Positions 51,751 through 62,435 of a DNA stretch of 64,000 bases are shown in pieces (the stretch's first letter is position 1; each line of letters begins with the position of its first letter). The notes below the pieces were generated by a model. It did no database searches. It saw only the letters and a program-made list of their open reading frames with translations, and was not told the DNA's origin. Where the stretch lies: the NCBI RefSeq assembly GCF_032854445.1, contig NC_088302.1:9667338-9731337 (forward strand). The letters run 5' to 3'. The DNA comes from Liolophura sinensis. Taxonomy: Eukaryota; Mollusca; Polyplacophora; Chitonida; Chitonidae. Made by a program: the position numbers and the translations under genes.

Positions 51751-53217
51751 GAATAACTGTATGGTGGCCTTTGAGGGAATCATTAAAAAATTTCATATTT
51801 GTATATGTGTGTGTGTAACCGAGGCTATGTCTGCAAATAGTAATCTAAGGCGAACTGTCCCTAGAAGCAAATTATGTCTTATATTCTAAGTTTCCAGCAC
51901 TCGCAATATAGATACATCCATTTCATGTAATAACAGTGTATTCCCGTTGCCAAACCAACATAACTGGTAATATTTATTCCATCCATACAACTAGAAATCA
52001 TAGTAACTTCTCATCGTTCCAAGAATTTACACCATATCTGTGATTCATATTATTTTTGGCCTACCTTGATATTTTCACGTCCTTGTCCGGAAAGCGAGAA
52101 TCACAGGGTTCAACTGGAGAACACGTTTATCCCACAAAATCCCATGGATCCAGTAATTACATGTATTTAGCTTTCCATTTCGATAATGTCGCCAAAAGTG
52201 TGCGGTCTTGTATAACTCGTGTGTAAAACAGAAACTGCTTCTACCTGCTTGTTATAGTTATGTTGGAGAGGATATTTCATTCCCATGAAACTTTCCGTTA
52301 CTACCCTTCCTGGACAGTGTGGTTGGAAAGGCTTAGACGCCTACACATTCTCAGTGCCAGAAGTCTGGCACGGATGTTTGTGAACCACTTAGAGATGTCT
52401 TTTCGTGGACTAACACGATTGTTCCTACCCAGGGCGGGAAACGACAAGTTTTCGATCCGGTCATTCTTAAAAATTACCATTTTCAAGAAATGTTTGATCT
52501 TACAAAAGCTTGAGAAAGTGAAAGTAAGTGACATCTGGCGCTTGCTGTATTCAATATTAGTTTTGCTTCTCCTCCCAACCTAATAGCGACCCGCGCTTTT
52601 TTATAACTGCCATCTTTACATCATTAATTATAGGACCTTTAAATATATATCAGAATTTGAGACTTTCGTTCGAAGACAAATTAGTTATGATATTAATAAA
52701 TGCTGCAATGGTTAAACATCAGTAGTTGACGTATAGTTTTAGAGAAGCTGAATGTTTGAAGACGACTTAGACATGTTGTTAATGAGATATTTTAAACATT
52801 TTGAAGATCGAAGTATCGTTTTAGGTCTGTTCGCAGAACATCTTCATGTTAGCTTGACTAGTGCAAGGAAATGGTAATATCATAGTGTTGTTCAAAGATC
52901 AAGACAATGATCCGAATTGTTAGTCTCACCAAATGGCATATGTAACGTCTTCATCCAGTGTTAACCTCCTTATACAGTGTTAATTGTTTACTACAAACCA
53001 TGTTTCTCCAAAGAGTGCTGTACTTTTTATGGACGAAAATGCCGATAGAATAAGAGCAACTTGTTTTTTTTTAATAATAAAAATAATTTATCTTTCCTGA
53101 AACTCGTCTTATATACTGCTTTGTTAATCCAATAAATTAATTAAGGTTACATGCTGTTTCAATGATGATGGTTTTATCTAACAACGCCACTGTTTGTTTC
53201 TTGACAGCTCAACAACT
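51751..53217. other. gene 2 3' flank
   Basis: ATTAAA at 51782-51787 is a possible poly(A) signal. The 107-codon frame at 52260-52583 shows no motif I recognise. No repeats identified. Confidence 0.5.
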
Positions 53218-53690
53218 GTGTGGCTTAACAGTGCTATAAGTACAAGTACTGTGCGACTTAATGATATGAATGCAAAGATAGTGTGGCATAACAATGGTGT
53301 AAATGCAAAGATAGTGTGGCTTAACAATGGTGCAAATGCAAAGATAATGTAGCTGGTTCAAGGTTGGTGGTTTATCTTAAAAAATCCACTGTTTCACGAA
53401 AGGTCAACGACTGTGTGGCTTAAGCATGATATATATATGCAAAGATGGTGAACAATGATATAAGTGCAAAGATGGTGTGGCTTAACAATGGTATAAGTGC
53501 AAAGATGGTGTGGCTTAACAATGATATAAGTGCAAAGATGGTGTGGCTTAACAATGATTCCATTGCAAAGATGGTGAACAATGATATAAGTGCAAAGATG
53601 GTGAACAATGATATAGATGGTGATGCTTAACAATGGTAATAGTGCAAAGATGGTGTGGCTTAACAATGATAATAGTGCAAAGATGGCTTT
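53218..53690. repeat. 33-bp minisatellite
   Basis: The unit is CTTAACAATGATATAAGTGC followed by AAAGATGGTGTGG, with shorter units lacking TGTGGCT. Diverged units occupy 53218-53350, an unrelated stretch follows, and more regular units occupy about 53436-53690. Both strands stay partly open because 33 and 27 are multiples of 3; these frames are not genes. Confidence 0.9.
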
Positions 53691-53707
53691 ATGGCATAAC
53701 TAGGGTG

Positions 53708-53862
53708 CGTGTGTTTCTTGCATGAATAGTTAGAATAAAATATGTGTCAAATGACAAGAGGCCGGGTTTCACCGGTGACGTGTGACCATTTGCCAGCTAT
53801 CACACTGTTGTCGTTCCTCTGGTCTTACTATCTATGCAGTACGTCTTTAATTATATTTATAA
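53708..53862 (-). repeat. dispersed repeat family R1, partial copy
   Basis: Minus orientation: TGCATGAATAGTTAGAATAA, GTTTCACCGGTGACGTGTGA, CCATTTGCCAGCTATCACAC, TGTTGTCG and TCTGGTCTTA. It directly abuts the 33-bp minisatellite. Confidence 0.75.
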
Positions 53863-56475
53863 CAATGAAGTAGGGGGAACGATAGAGTGGCTTAACAGTA
53901 ATCAGTGATATGAGTCCATTTATCGTGTGACTAAACACTGATCAGTAAAAGTGTAAGGTTAGTCTGGCTTGCTATATTGATAATTGGCTAAATAATAAAA
54001 CTAATAAAAGGATTGGGTGGCTACTGTCTGAAATGAGTCAGAGAGTAACCTCGAAAGACAACGATCTGTAAGTCTGTAAGTGGAAAATTGATTATAACAC
54101 CAGAGAACAGATTAAATCATCGCAATGGAATTCAGTTAGATCTCATTAACTGGTTATCTCTGTCGAAGTCTTCGCTATCACTGCCTTCGTCACATACGTG
54201 GACGTTTTTCTGTACGAGTTGCACACATGTACAGCTTTAATTGTGAACATGTGTTTTAATCACTGCAAAGCAAACTATTCCAAGTGTCAATTTATTCACT
54301 CTCATCTAGGTACATATGACACGATGAATTTTGGTTTTCTCTGCAAATTAATGACACCAAGAATTTTGCTTTCCTCATCAAATGTTCTGTCCTGAAGCAG
54401 AAGAGCCCGTTTTCGAACCTGTGTATCTGGAACACTGGAAGTTTCCTCCTCTCCAGTGTATATTGGATCAACTTTACATTGAGTCTAAACGTCGAATTCT
54501 CTCTTCTGATAGTCACCTCTCAGACGGTTAGTTCCCATTTTCAAATGTTGTTCGCTATAACTTGTAAGCCACATCTTCGCATCCAGTGATCTTTAACCGC
54601 AGTTAAATTGGATTCCAGTCATTTAGGTGTAAGACTTTATGTAAGGAAAGTAGTAATCTACAATGAAAGGTACTTTGGTTCGTCTCGATTTATTCAAGCG
54701 CCTCACACTCGTAAAGATTACCACCATGTTTATGTATACAAACTCTCCTAAACATGTTTAGAATACATTAAAGATATAAAAAGATAAGAATATTTTGACT
54801 TACACTTTCTGAAGTTAGATAATAATCACCAGTTGAGTCGCATCTTTTTGGTATTAAAATCTATTCGAGGGTTTATAAGTGAACGATTGTGTAATGTATG
54901 AAAACATAGGTCACAAATCAACCAACCCCTGGTAAAAAGAGGTTTACATTAATTTACATATGAACGAAGGTTTTGTATCGTTTATACTAAGTGACCTTTT
55001 GACTGTGCTTTGCTATCGTACCCATGTTTTGTACTTAGCAATAACCATTAGTCACTTATAAAGATTTCATTAATAACTCATAAAGTTCTTTCTTTGGTTG
55101 TCACGTAGAGTCAGCTGTGGTTGACAAATGACTGAAAGAAGACTCACCTGTGAACATTCAAGAAGGTTCTAATGAGGTGTAGTATGGTGCAAATCGTCTA
55201 TTAGTAAACAACTCTGTTAAAGATCACAACAACTTTTAAGACATACCAGTAAAGATTTATAAGGAAGCAAACCCTTTTGGCTGATTGAATCAGCGCATGT
55301 GGGCGAATTTTAAGGTATAATTGCCCGGAAGAGCAAAGTACCTTCGCGAACAATCTTCATGATTACCTGGTGACCAGATGAATGAAAAATACTGTAGGCT
55401 CATGATAATAGGATCAAAATGAGAGATTAAAACTGACTAGCTGAATTCTCTTTATTAAATAATTCATAAGTTTGAGTGATAATTATTAACAAATAAAGAA
55501 GAGAATAATTTTTCGTTATTGTTTGTCTTGCTGGTTTGGGGAAATATCTCTAGCCTTCCGGATAATTCTTTAAACCACAGAGTGAACTAAAACATCTGAC
55601 GGTTTATCTACCCTACGTGTAGACCTACATTCCCATGTGGATGTAACACGTAATCAGTTACTTGTCACGTAAGGTGTCTCTTTCTAGAAACACTTCATGG
55701 CGTTGCATTGTGACAATTTGCCATACCCAATAATTTCTCGATGGAAATCGGATATTTGGTTGATTGATTAATTGACTGATTCACTGAACGATAGAACAAT
55801 AGAACTGTTGACTGACAAATGGTTGCAGAAATGATAGGAAGGTTCATCAAACAGTTGAATGATAGAATTACACATTGATCAAATGAAAGACAAATTACAT
55901 GGTATATGATCATCTGATTCTTGCTTCTTTAAATTGAAAAATTAGTTTTAGTTTAGTTTGAAGGAACGAACGATTGATTGACATGTTGACTGGCTGAACG
56001 GAACATTGATTGAATGGGTGATTAAATGATCGAATGAAATATTGATTGAATGCTTCGTCGGTTAAATGATTGACTAAATGGTCAATCGATTGGATAGTTG
56101 ATTGAATGATTAAACCCTCGGCCTGTTGAATGGTTGATTGATTTGAACAGTAAATTTTTAAACCCTTGGATGATTGAATGGTTGATCGACCAGTTGGTAG
56201 GCTCATTGAAAGGTACATTGCTCGAATGATTGATTGCTGTAATGGAAGATTGATTGTGTATCCTTGATCATCTGACTTGATTAAATTAATTGTAGATTGC
56301 TTGAAATATTTAACAGGTCCAGTTTTTGACTGACTGGTTGATTGGCTGACTAATCCTGATTGCACTCTCGGTACCAGCCGGTTTACTTTACGAGAACATT
56401 TGGCTGATATTTTCAAGCACTGAAATATATATATTCAGGCGACCCGGAAGGGTCTGGATAAAAAGGGTCCAAACT
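53863..56475. other. intergenic, with a degenerate tetranucleotide tract
   Basis: No gene recognised. The main structure is the tract at 55750-56350, listed separately. Confidence 0.5.
55750..56350. repeat. degenerate GATT/GAAT tetranucleotide tract
   Basis: About 600 bp in which TGAT, TGAA and TTGA words recur with 4-bp rhythm (for example GATTGAATGGTTGATTGA), interrupted by unique bases. It looks like an old, decayed microsatellite. The 168-codon minus-strand frame over it, rich in Asn, Gln, Ser, Thr and Ile, is a by-product. Confidence 0.7.
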
Positions 56476-56675
56476 AGTAACGTCTAATTAACTGCATTTT
56501 TGTTTTACCTTGTTTTGCTTAAGCCACGGTGCTAGAAGGCATGCAAGTTGATATTTTCATAAGCATTTGCATGAACAGTTACAATAAAACCGTACCTGAG
56601 GTAAACGCGTGTGAACATTTGCCAACTGTACTACACTGTCGTCAATGCTCTAAAATGCTGTCTTATGCTAAAGTA
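56476..56675 (-). repeat. dispersed repeat family R1 copy
   Basis: Minus orientation with GTAACGTCTAATTAACTGCA, GCTTAAGCCACGGTGCTAG, GCATGAACAGTTACAATAAA and CATTTGCCAACTG. The CGTCTAAT and GCTTAAGCCACGGTGCTAG blocks mark the far half of the family. Confidence 0.7.
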
Positions 56676-56938
56676 TGCCACAGATGCTTTATAGACAGCT
56701 CGACACAAACGATTCCGTATAGAAAACTGGGGAGCGGTAAGTTGCATCCACAATTTAATATTGCACAAAATTTAATTAGAAAATCAAAATATAACAAATC
56801 AGAATAATGAGACAGCAATAGAAATATGGGAACTCACGGAATACGGAAAGATGTAGTGAATTAATACGATGATGTAGTAATAATGATGCGTATTGTTTTA
56901 AAGGAGTTATTCTGCGATGCCATGTGCCGAAGGAAAGG

Positions 56939-57060
56939 AATACCATGTAGGTATTGTAACAAATACCATGTAGGTGTCGTAAAAAATACCATGTACGTGT
57001 GGTAACAAATACCATGTAGGTGTCGTAACAAACACCAAGTACGTGTCGTAACAAATACCA
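56939..57060. repeat. 23-bp minisatellite, left part
   Basis: Units of AACAAATACCATGTAGGTGTCGT, with variants AAGTACGTG. The array is interrupted at 57061 by a SINE and resumes at 57209. Confidence 0.9.
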
Positions 57061-57208
57061 TTACGTGGGAAGGTCTGCCAGCAACCTGCGGATGGTCGTG
57101 GGTTTCCGCCGGGCTCTGCCCGGTTTCCACCCACCATAATGCTGGCCGCCGTCGTATAAGTGAAATATTCTTGAGTACGGCGTAAAACACCAATCAAAAA
57201 AAAAAAAA
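57061..57208 (+). mobile_element. 5'-truncated AAAT-family SINE inserted in the 23-bp minisatellite
   Basis: It contains TTACGTGGGAAGGTCTGCCA, ATGGTCGTGGGTTTCC, GGCTCTGCCCGGTTTCC, CACCATAATGCTGGCC, GCCGTCGTATAAGTGAAATA and GTAAAACACCAATC, and ends in an A run. TAACAAATACCA stands on both sides (57049-57060 and 57209-57220), as expected for a target-site duplication, although the host repeat itself also contains this string. Confidence 0.88.
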
Positions 57209-57266
57209 TAACAAATACCAAGTACGTGTCGTAACAAATACCATCTACGTGTCGTAACAAATACTG
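57209..57266. repeat. 23-bp minisatellite, right part
   Basis: Continues the array after the SINE: TAACAAATACCAAGTACGTG, then two further units. Confidence 0.88.
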
Positions 57267-58204
57267 TTATACCAATCGTCATTCATCCAAAATTATGAAA
57301 CTCACTGTCGCTTTAATGGAACAGTCCATACATCAAAAGGAGCAATTTCTTTCAACACTTATACACCCCTTACAATGTACCTTTACCTTTGGTTAAGCAG
57401 ATTATAAACTTATAAGTCAGAGCGCCAGAGATGATGGATACTACGTCCACTCGTAAGAGAAAAAAACGACGAATACATTAATGTTTCTGGATACCAAATT
57501 GGATCAATTAATGCACTAAATGTTATATTACTATCATTTCTGGTACAAGTGAACAATGTTCATTCGAATTTCAGGAAGGATGTAAATTGTCTTTTCTCTG
57601 TGTAAGCGTCTAATGATAACGATATCATTAAAACAGATCATATATTTTTATCTTAACCTATAAGCCATTAACACTGATTCATTTGTTCCTGTTCCAAATT
57701 TGTACATTATACCTCTAAGTATACATAAGGCTCAACCCGCGATTAAGCCGTAAATATTTCAGAGCTGGTTGCGTATATCTCTTTCTAAGGTGTAGAGAGT
57801 GGTCCCCCTTGATTTCCATCTCATTAACTTTTGCTACAACGATGGTATTTATAGCAAGAGAAAAAAATAATGATGATGACACCTTGAAGATAAAAATAAC
57901 ACAATACCATAGATGTTACAGGTGTAACTTGTCATTCAACCATGTCAAGGTTTTGGCAAAAACTACATGTGTATAATAAACAGCCAGTGTTGTAGCATAT
58001 ACATATTTCCAAATACTCTCACTCGTTCAATCTTTCTATAGAGCATGGCACAATAGGCCTGCATCAGATAATTATCATTACAACAGAGACACCCGCCATA
58101 GCAAAACAAATCACAAATTGCGGAACAATCACAAAACATGTACAATAAATTACTATATATCTGGTCGTTTTAAACCAATACAAAAGTTCCAACATAGACA
58201 GTAA
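57267..58204. other. intergenic, nothing recognised
   Basis: AT-rich sequence without a recognisable gene or repeat. Confidence 0.5.
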
Positions 58205-58450
58205 ATCACGGTAACGACGACGGAAAGTTGGCGAAGGGTCTCAGGTAACCGGTTAAATACGGCCCTTGGTCAGTTTTACCTCAGGTAGGGTTTAATTCGA
58301 ACTGTTCACATAAATGCTTAAATCATTTCTGACGCCCCTAGCATGATTGCTTAAGCAGAATTAGGGACAAAGGATGACCTGCTGATGCAGGCATCTCCGC
58401 GGCCTGGTACCTTTCTAGTAATTCTAGACCAGCGACATCTAATCTATTGC
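58205..58450 (+). repeat. dispersed repeat family R1 copy
   Basis: Plus orientation: GGTAACCGGTTAAATACGGC, GTCAGTTTTACCTCAGG, AACTGTTCACATAAATGCTT, GATTGCTTAAGCAGAATTAG and TAATTCTAGACCAGCGACAT. It is a nearly full-length, diverged copy. Confidence 0.72.
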
Positions 58451-58487
58451 TTTCGACACTACTGCATATTTTTGTACATAAGTCGGC

Positions 58488-58770
58488 TTAAGCCACGGTG
58501 CTAGTGGTTGTGTAAGCTGCTACTGTTTAAACATTTACTTAAACAGAATAAAACCGGAACTGGTCGTGGGTTCCCCCGGGCTCTCCCCGGTTTCCACCCA
58601 CCATAATGCTGGCCACCGTCGCATAAGTGAAATATTCTTGAGTACGGCGTAAAACACCAATCAAATAAATAAATAAATAAATAAACCGGAAGTTAGCTAA
58701 ACTGACAAGAGACCGTCTTTCGCCGATTACGTGTGACCATTTGCCAACTATCAGTGTTCTCCATTCAAGA
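58488..58770 (-). repeat. R1 copy split by a SINE
   Basis: The left piece (58488-58559) has GCTTAAGCCACGGTGCTAG and TTAAACAGAATAAAACC. The right piece (58692-58770) has GACAAGAGACCGTC, TTCGCCGATTACGTGTGACC and ATTTGCCAACTATCA. The SINE at 58560-58682 sits between them and the pieces rejoin in family order. Confidence 0.82.
58560..58682 (+). mobile_element. 5'-truncated AAAT-family SINE with target-site duplication
   Basis: It contains TGGTCGTGGGTTCCCCCGGG, TCTCCCCGGTTTCCACCC, ACCATAATGCTGGCCACCG, GCATAAGTGAAATATTCTTG and GTAAAACACCAATCAAAT, then AAAT repeats. AAACCGGAA occurs directly before it (58551-58559) and directly after it (58683-58691). Confidence 0.92.
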
Positions 58771-59004
58771 TAGTTTTTTCTTCTGTATTAGTTTAGTTTT
58801 GTTTTCTTCCTTTTAAAATAATCCAAACAACAATGCGAGGGATCAGGCGTCAGGGGTGTTTTGTACAGCAGCAGATGCATATATAAACATGTAGAGCGAT
58901 TTCTGCAACGTGCACATAACAACACGCATCCAATATTACAGCAGGTATACATGTTCAAGTATATTATTGAAACAAAACATGAAAAATCAACATTCATCAT
59001 ATTT

Positions 59005-59103
59005 CAGCGTATTTCACCGGTTACGCGTGACCATTTGCCAGCTATCACACTGTCCTGGCTGCTCTGGTTTTACTCTCTATGCTGTACGTTCTTAATTGTA
59101 CTA
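59005..59103 (-). repeat. dispersed repeat family R1, end fragment
   Basis: TATTTCACCGGTTACGCGTG, ACCATTTGCCAGCTATCACA, GGCTGCTCTGGTTTTACTCT and CTATGCTGTACGTTC. It stops at the same family end as the 26.4- and 53.7-kb copies. Confidence 0.75.
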
Positions 59104-59414
59104 TATTAAACACATTTTTCAAATATGTATGGTTTTAAAAATGTAGCCTATCGTTTAGTCAAGCACTAAGTATGATCGAGGCTGCAAAGGTACATCAGAA
59201 TGCCTAATAAATGGTTCTGATCGTTATTGTTTAGAAGGTCTAATAAAATTGCAGTTTAGTATGTGAACATTAGCACGTCCCATTCAAAGACATAAATATG
59301 CAAGAAAGATGTGATCACAACAGATAGGGTGAAGAAAATTATGCTTTGTACGCCAGTGTGTCACCTAATGATGTCGAAAGATCATCAAGAAATAGCAGTA
59401 TAATTAAAGCCGTA

Positions 59415-59660
59415 CAGTATAGAGGGTAAAACCCGAGCAGCGACGATTGTGCGATAGCTGGCAAATGGTCACAAGTAACTGGTGAAATACGGCCTCTTCT
59501 TAATTTACTCCAGATAGAGTTTCATTCCGACTGTTCATCTAAATGCTTAAAAAGAAGCAAATTACACACCCCTATCACCATGGTTTAAGTAGAATTAGGT
59601 AAAAAATATGTCCAATGATGTTAATTGCAATATATTAGACGTCACTGGTCTAGAATTACT
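59415..59660 (+). repeat. dispersed repeat family R1 copy
   Basis: Plus orientation: AGTATAGAGGGTAAAACCCG, AGCTGGCAAATGGTCACAAG, AACTGGTGAAATACGGCCTC, TTCATCTAAATGCTTAAA, CACCATGGTTTAAGTAGAAT and GACGTCACTGGTCTAGAATT. It is nearly complete and useful for defining both ends. Confidence 0.78.
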
Positions 59661-59789
59661 CAAAATGCCGTATTGTCATCACATTTAACACGTAATCACA
59701 TTAAAACAATGTATAGGGCTCATACCTCCGGGATGCTCAGTCCACCAGCAGAATCCTGGTTTATGCAGGAATACAATGCAACTAAAGAC

Positions 59790-59932
59790 ATACGGCATAG
59801 AGAGTAAAACCAGAGCAGCGACGATAGTGTGACAGATGGCAAATTTTTACACTTGACCGGTGAAATATGACCTCTTGTCAGTTTATCCCAGTGAGGGTTT
59901 TATTCTAGCTGTTCATGTAAATGTTTAAAATG
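59790..59932 (+). repeat. dispersed repeat family R1, partial copy
   Basis: Plus orientation: CATAGAGAGTAAAACCAGAG, CAGCGACGATAGTGTGACAG, GACCGGTGAAATATGACCTC and GTTCATGTAAATGTTTAAA. The far half is missing. Confidence 0.78.
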
Positions 59933-61259
59933 ACCGATGTAGCAACGTTCTCCATTTGGGATATGTCAGTGTTTACAATGATGATCATCTCCAAAAGCTT
60001 GAAGGTAAAGCTGATATATAAAAATGAAGTAAGCTTCAGTAGAAAGATTGCTGGAAATTGCGTGCAAAAATACGCATGCTTATTTTATTATTTATTCTTT
60101 ATATTTATTTATTTATTACTCATAATATTTTCTGTTGGGTTTTATGGGCCACGTTCATAATGCATGTCTCCTGAACATAAAAAAATTTTTAAAATGTTGT
60201 GTGACGTCACTAACGACATACGGTGCAATATGGTGCATAAAGCCCAATTTACAAACCACAGATTTGAGTGTATTTCATTCAGAGAAAAAAATTCTAAAAA
60301 ATGTAAATGTATTGTCAGATACAGCTCTATGAATCTATTGAACGATGCTTTCTCCATTTTTAATTTTTTCTCTAGCTTTAAAATAGTTCTCGGTTTTAAC
60401 TATTAACTATTAAAGATAATTTTCTTGTCGTTTGTGGAAACGCAATTCTAAAATATCTGATTATAAGAAATTGGGACATACGAGATAACTCTATAGAGGC
60501 TGGACACAGACATAAAAGATATCCAAACTCCAAAATGGTTCAGGACTTCCTGTCGGAAAAATATCTGGGATGGGACAAGATTTCTTCAAATAAGTGCTCC
60601 ACTGGTACATTCAGGAACAGCGAAATATACCTATACGTTCAAGTGAGGCACGCAAGTTCATCTCGCAAAATTTGATGAATGAACGATTATAGTTACACAC
60701 TATGATGCTTTTACCTATCTCTTCTCTGGTTAATAACTGTGATGATTACAATCGCTTTTTGGTCTTTTCAGTGTCTAAAATAATACTGCAGATGTGATAC
60801 AGAATTGAAGAAAAAGATAACAGCTGAAGGTGTGGTTTTGATTGCACCTACCTTTCATCCGTGAATTCCCAGTAAATGGTGCTGTGCGTCGTCTCTAGGG
60901 GCGATAAAAAATCAAAAATACAGTTCCAGAAGCATTGGGATTTTTTTGTTTTGAGATGTGAGCTATTATAACTGTATTGGCCGAGTACTGGTAGCATAAA
61001 TAATCTTATACAAAAGGAAAGAACAGAACATCAAAAACAAAAAAAAAAAGAAACGTTACTGTAGATAATTACATTCATTTTATCCGATGTATACATGCAA
61101 TTGTGGATCTTGATAAGATATAATGCGTGCTCGAGTCGTTTTTACAAGCTTGGGAACATATCAGAACAACGTGGAAACTACAACGTGATAAAAGACTCGC
61201 CGCGCTTATATCTCGAATCAGATAGAAAGCAGAAAAGTGGATCCTCGACATAATACAAA
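59933..61259. other. 5' flank of gene 3
   Basis: AT-rich with TTTA runs near 60100-60120 and an A-rich run near 61035-61052. No gene recognised. The promoter of gene 3 should lie in the right part, but I see no specific element. Confidence 0.5.
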
Positions 61260-61863
61260 ATGGCACACGAAGAAAGATGGCAAAAGTACTGTCAGAGATC
61301 TCACCCTGTTACTTTGGCAGACAAAAAATTGATTATTGTTGAAGTTGAGGATTTCGTGAACAACCCAAGTAGCCAACGCTCTCGAGTCAGGAACTTTAAG
61401 GTTGTTCAAGTTTCAACAGAGGGTTCTGATAGAAGCCAATCGAATAAGAATGGAAAAGGCAAGAAAGGATCGGATATTGAAAGTGGAATGTTTTCTGACA
61501 ATGTCCGTTGCCTGATTTCACAAATCCGTGACCAGGTTCGCTACATCCAGAGTCAGGGAGCAACAGCGAATTCGTCCCTTGATTGCCATGGTGACACCGT
61601 CACCAGGAACGCGTTTCTGGTTGGTCGCGCTTGTAAGGAGGATGTCGATGAAAACGAGGCTCCCGCTTACACGACAAGAAGTAGTTTACACTCATCATCT
61701 CCATACAATAAGCCGTCACCTGTCTGCCCTGGGCCAGGTGAGATGGCTGCGAATAACTCTGACAGCCCATTTTTTAGGTTCTCCCCGAGAAGCAGCAGTT
61801 TTAACTGTGGTCGGGACATCTTCGGGAGGCCGAGCAGAACCACAAGTTCGAGGCACGCTGAAG
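61260..61863 (+). CDS. gene 3, first coding exon: unrecognised protein with phase-1 donor
   Basis: The ATG at 61260 has A at -3 and G at +4 and opens a frame of 201 codons plus one base, to GAAG|gtaagg at 61863. The peptide begins MAHEERWQKYCQRSHPVTLA and has a fairly ordered first part (KLIIVEVEDFVNNP; NVRCLISQIRDQVRYIQ). It then turns Ser, Pro and Arg-rich (SSLHSSSPYNKPSP; FRFSPRSSSFNCGRDIFGRP). I recognise no domain. Without splicing the frame would stop at 61886. The donor phase equals that of genes 1 and 2 and the strand is the same, so this may be a third N-terminal exon of the family, with the RING exon beyond 64000 or lost. A candidate short second exon lies at 62404. Membership in the family is inference; the exon itself is well supported by start context, codon-like composition and donor. 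Confidence 0.65.
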
Positions 61864-62403
61864 GTAAGGGTTGTTCACCTGGTTAGCTCTTCATTTACTT
61901 TCATGTGTACGTTACACCCAGGTGCACATAAGATAACAGATAACCTATTACTTAACAACTCATATATACAAACTGAGTAGCACCGTTACTGTGTGTTTTA
62001 TAGAATGCACTGTAGTGGGCACTACAATCTCATTAACATACGGGTATCGGCACTTAACTCAGAAGTTAGTTGTATCGCAAAGAACAAAGGTACAGTATCT
62101 TTCGTTAGATCTGGCAATCCAGACCTATAAACAATGGGCATCTCACAAGTACAGGAAAAGGGATGTGTGAAAGCCAAGACATCTTCCCAAAAGCACCTTC
62201 AACCCAGAATTAGTCCTATTCATTTAGCTGGTTAAGAAGTTACATAAGGTCAAATGAGACGTACAATTTATACATCTCACCGTCGTTTTTCTATATTTAA
62301 TGTGCAGATCTAAGCTTCTTTGTCACCACGACTGTGTATTCAGTTGTGGGTTTACAAACGCATTCCTTTATAACATGACAACCAAATAATTTTTTTTCTT
62401 CAG

Positions 62404-62435
62404 AGCAAACAAAGACAGCACACATTGACAGCTAG
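62404..62435 (+). CDS. gene 3, candidate short terminal exon
   Basis: A strong acceptor (a run of T, then cttcag) ends at 62403. Joined to the phase-1 donor at 61863, the reading is G|AG and then CAAACAAAG..., giving the tail EQTKTAHIDS and TAG at 62433-62435. The first residues resemble EQRKAI at the start of the gene 2 RING exon. The match is short and could be chance. Confidence 0.35.

Noticed and set aside
56776-57282. Minus-strand open frames of 73-117 codons
   Set aside because: They run across the 23-bp minisatellite and the SINE inserted in it.
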